This document shows, piece after piece, positions 63,659 to 64,000 of a stretch of DNA of 64,000 bases. Both the position numbers and the translations under genes were made by a program. Below the pieces are notes generated by a model that was not told the DNA's origin, did no database searches, and saw only the letters and a program-made list of their open reading frames with translations. This DNA is from Arthrobacter sp. SO5 (GTDB lineage Bacteria > Actinomycetota > Actinomycetes > Actinomycetales > Micrococcaceae). The first letter of the stretch is position 1. Each line of letters opens with the position of its first letter. The stretch lies in the NCBI RefSeq assembly GCF_020532805.1, contig NZ_MQTQ01000075.1:1-64000 (forward strand). The letters run 5' to 3'.

Positions 63659-64000
63659 CGTAAAGGTCCTCGACTGTGATGTTGATGGTTCCGGCAGTGA
63701 TACCGACACCTGCCGGAATGGCGTTGCGGATCTGGTGCCGCAGCGCATCAACGGTGCGGGGGATGTCGATGCCCGTGGCGGCGGCAACCCGAAGATTCAC
63801 TATGAGGTGCGGGCCGGTACTGGCAGTGGTACCCGTGTTTTCGGAGGGGTTGTCGGTAGCGGACAGGTTGTCGGTAGCGGACAGGTTGTCGGTAGCGGAC
63901 AGGTTGTCGGCGGTGGAGCGTACTTCGATGCGGCAGCGCCGTGAGTGAATGCCGGGGACAGCTGTTGCCGCGAACCGGATGATCGAGCTCAAGGCCTGCT
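63651..64000 (-). CDS. Asp23/Gls24-like protein with hexapeptide repeats, 5' partial
   Basis: The frame is open to the right edge, so the N-terminus is outside the window; the visible TTG at 63992 is unlikely to be the true start. The visible part begins with ALSSIIRFAATAVPGIHSRRCRIEVRSTAD. Three-and-a-half copies of SATDNL then interrupt the sequence, and PHLIVNLRVAAATGIDIPRTVDALRHQIRNAIPAGVGITAGTINITVEDLY follows. This is an Asp23-type fold with a low-complexity insert coded by an 18-bp array. It overlaps the next gene's start. Confidence 0.75.
   Translation of the reverse strand, partial: QALSSIIRFAATAVPGIHSRRCRIEVRSTADNLSATDNLSATDNLSATDNPSENTGTTASTGPHLIVNLRVAAATGIDIPRTVDALRHQIRNAIPAGVGITAGTINITVEDLYDV
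63848..63910. repeat. 18-bp tandem repeat array, 3.5 copies
   Basis: Units GGTTGTCGGTAGCGGACA begin at 63848, 63866 and 63884; a half unit GGTTGTCGG occupies 63902-63910. All are identical. On the minus strand they code SATDNL and keep the reading frame. Confidence 0.9.

Overview
The window is GC-rich, with dense genes on both strands, leaderless-type starts, frequent GTG/TTG starts and actinobacterial families (DUF4193, DUF6325, SHOCT proteins, class F sortase, GAP family, ClpC, an IdeR-type iron box). The gene content best fits a chromosomal segment of a Micrococcaceae member such as Arthrobacter or Pseudarthrobacter; the genus is inference from family content only. I see no rRNA, tRNA, CRISPR array, intact insertion sequence or replication origin. 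The segment reads as an accessory stress and envelope region of short transcription units.

1-16.8 kb: a degenerate EAL protein, an APC permease, two PLDc_N/SHOCT membrane proteins, a MalT-like LuxR regulator, a K+ channel, membrane proteins, a class II amidotransferase, a lipoprotein, AI-2E and GAP exporters, a 2H phosphoesterase, a cupin, a GNAT and a cation/proton antiporter.

16.9-31 kb: small stress-type proteins (two DUF7793-like paralogues, three-helix-bundle protein, DUF4193, truncated DinB, SHOCT, DUF6325), a divergent ClpC, an MFS exporter, a frameshifted cytochrome P450, Nudix, aquaporin, a voltage-gated-type K+ channel and a DUF2252 protein.

31-41 kb: SelO, a 5'-3' exonuclease, a Tat-lipoprotein esterase, an MFS/ArsR pair whose regulator carries a complete alpha-5 metal site, then a divergent persulfide/sulfite module: a CstR-like repressor and DUF302 on one side, a CstB-like persulfide dioxygenase-rhodanese, a rhodanese and a TauE/SafE exporter on the other, with two strong palindromic operators between them. 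A Cys-containing 19-residue leaderless peptide precedes a thioredoxin-like gene downstream.

41-51.7 kb: hydrolase, a TetR-ABC operon with a 9+9 bp palindromic operator, a GNAT, a polysaccharide deacetylase broken by an in-frame TGA, a small protein sharing a domain with the EAL protein at the other end of the window, a convergent histidine kinase/response regulator pair, and an 842-residue fusion of adenylation, carrier and acyltransferase-3 domains. The promoter of the fusion gene has an IdeR/DtxR-type iron box filling the spacer between -35 and -10. This is the most striking element of the window.

51.8-64 kb: a surface cluster (lipoprotein, CHRD-like membrane-anchored protein, class F sortase, cupredoxin lipoprotein), ArfB, an NmrA-type reductase, a ferritin-like protein, a 14-TM MFS exporter, DedA, a decayed flavin disulfide reductase C-terminus, PadR plus an AarF/UbiB kinase, another three-helix-bundle protein and two Asp23/Gls24 proteins, the last one running off the end and carrying an 18-bp repeat array. 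Short tandem duplications recur throughout the window, twice exactly across a stop codon.
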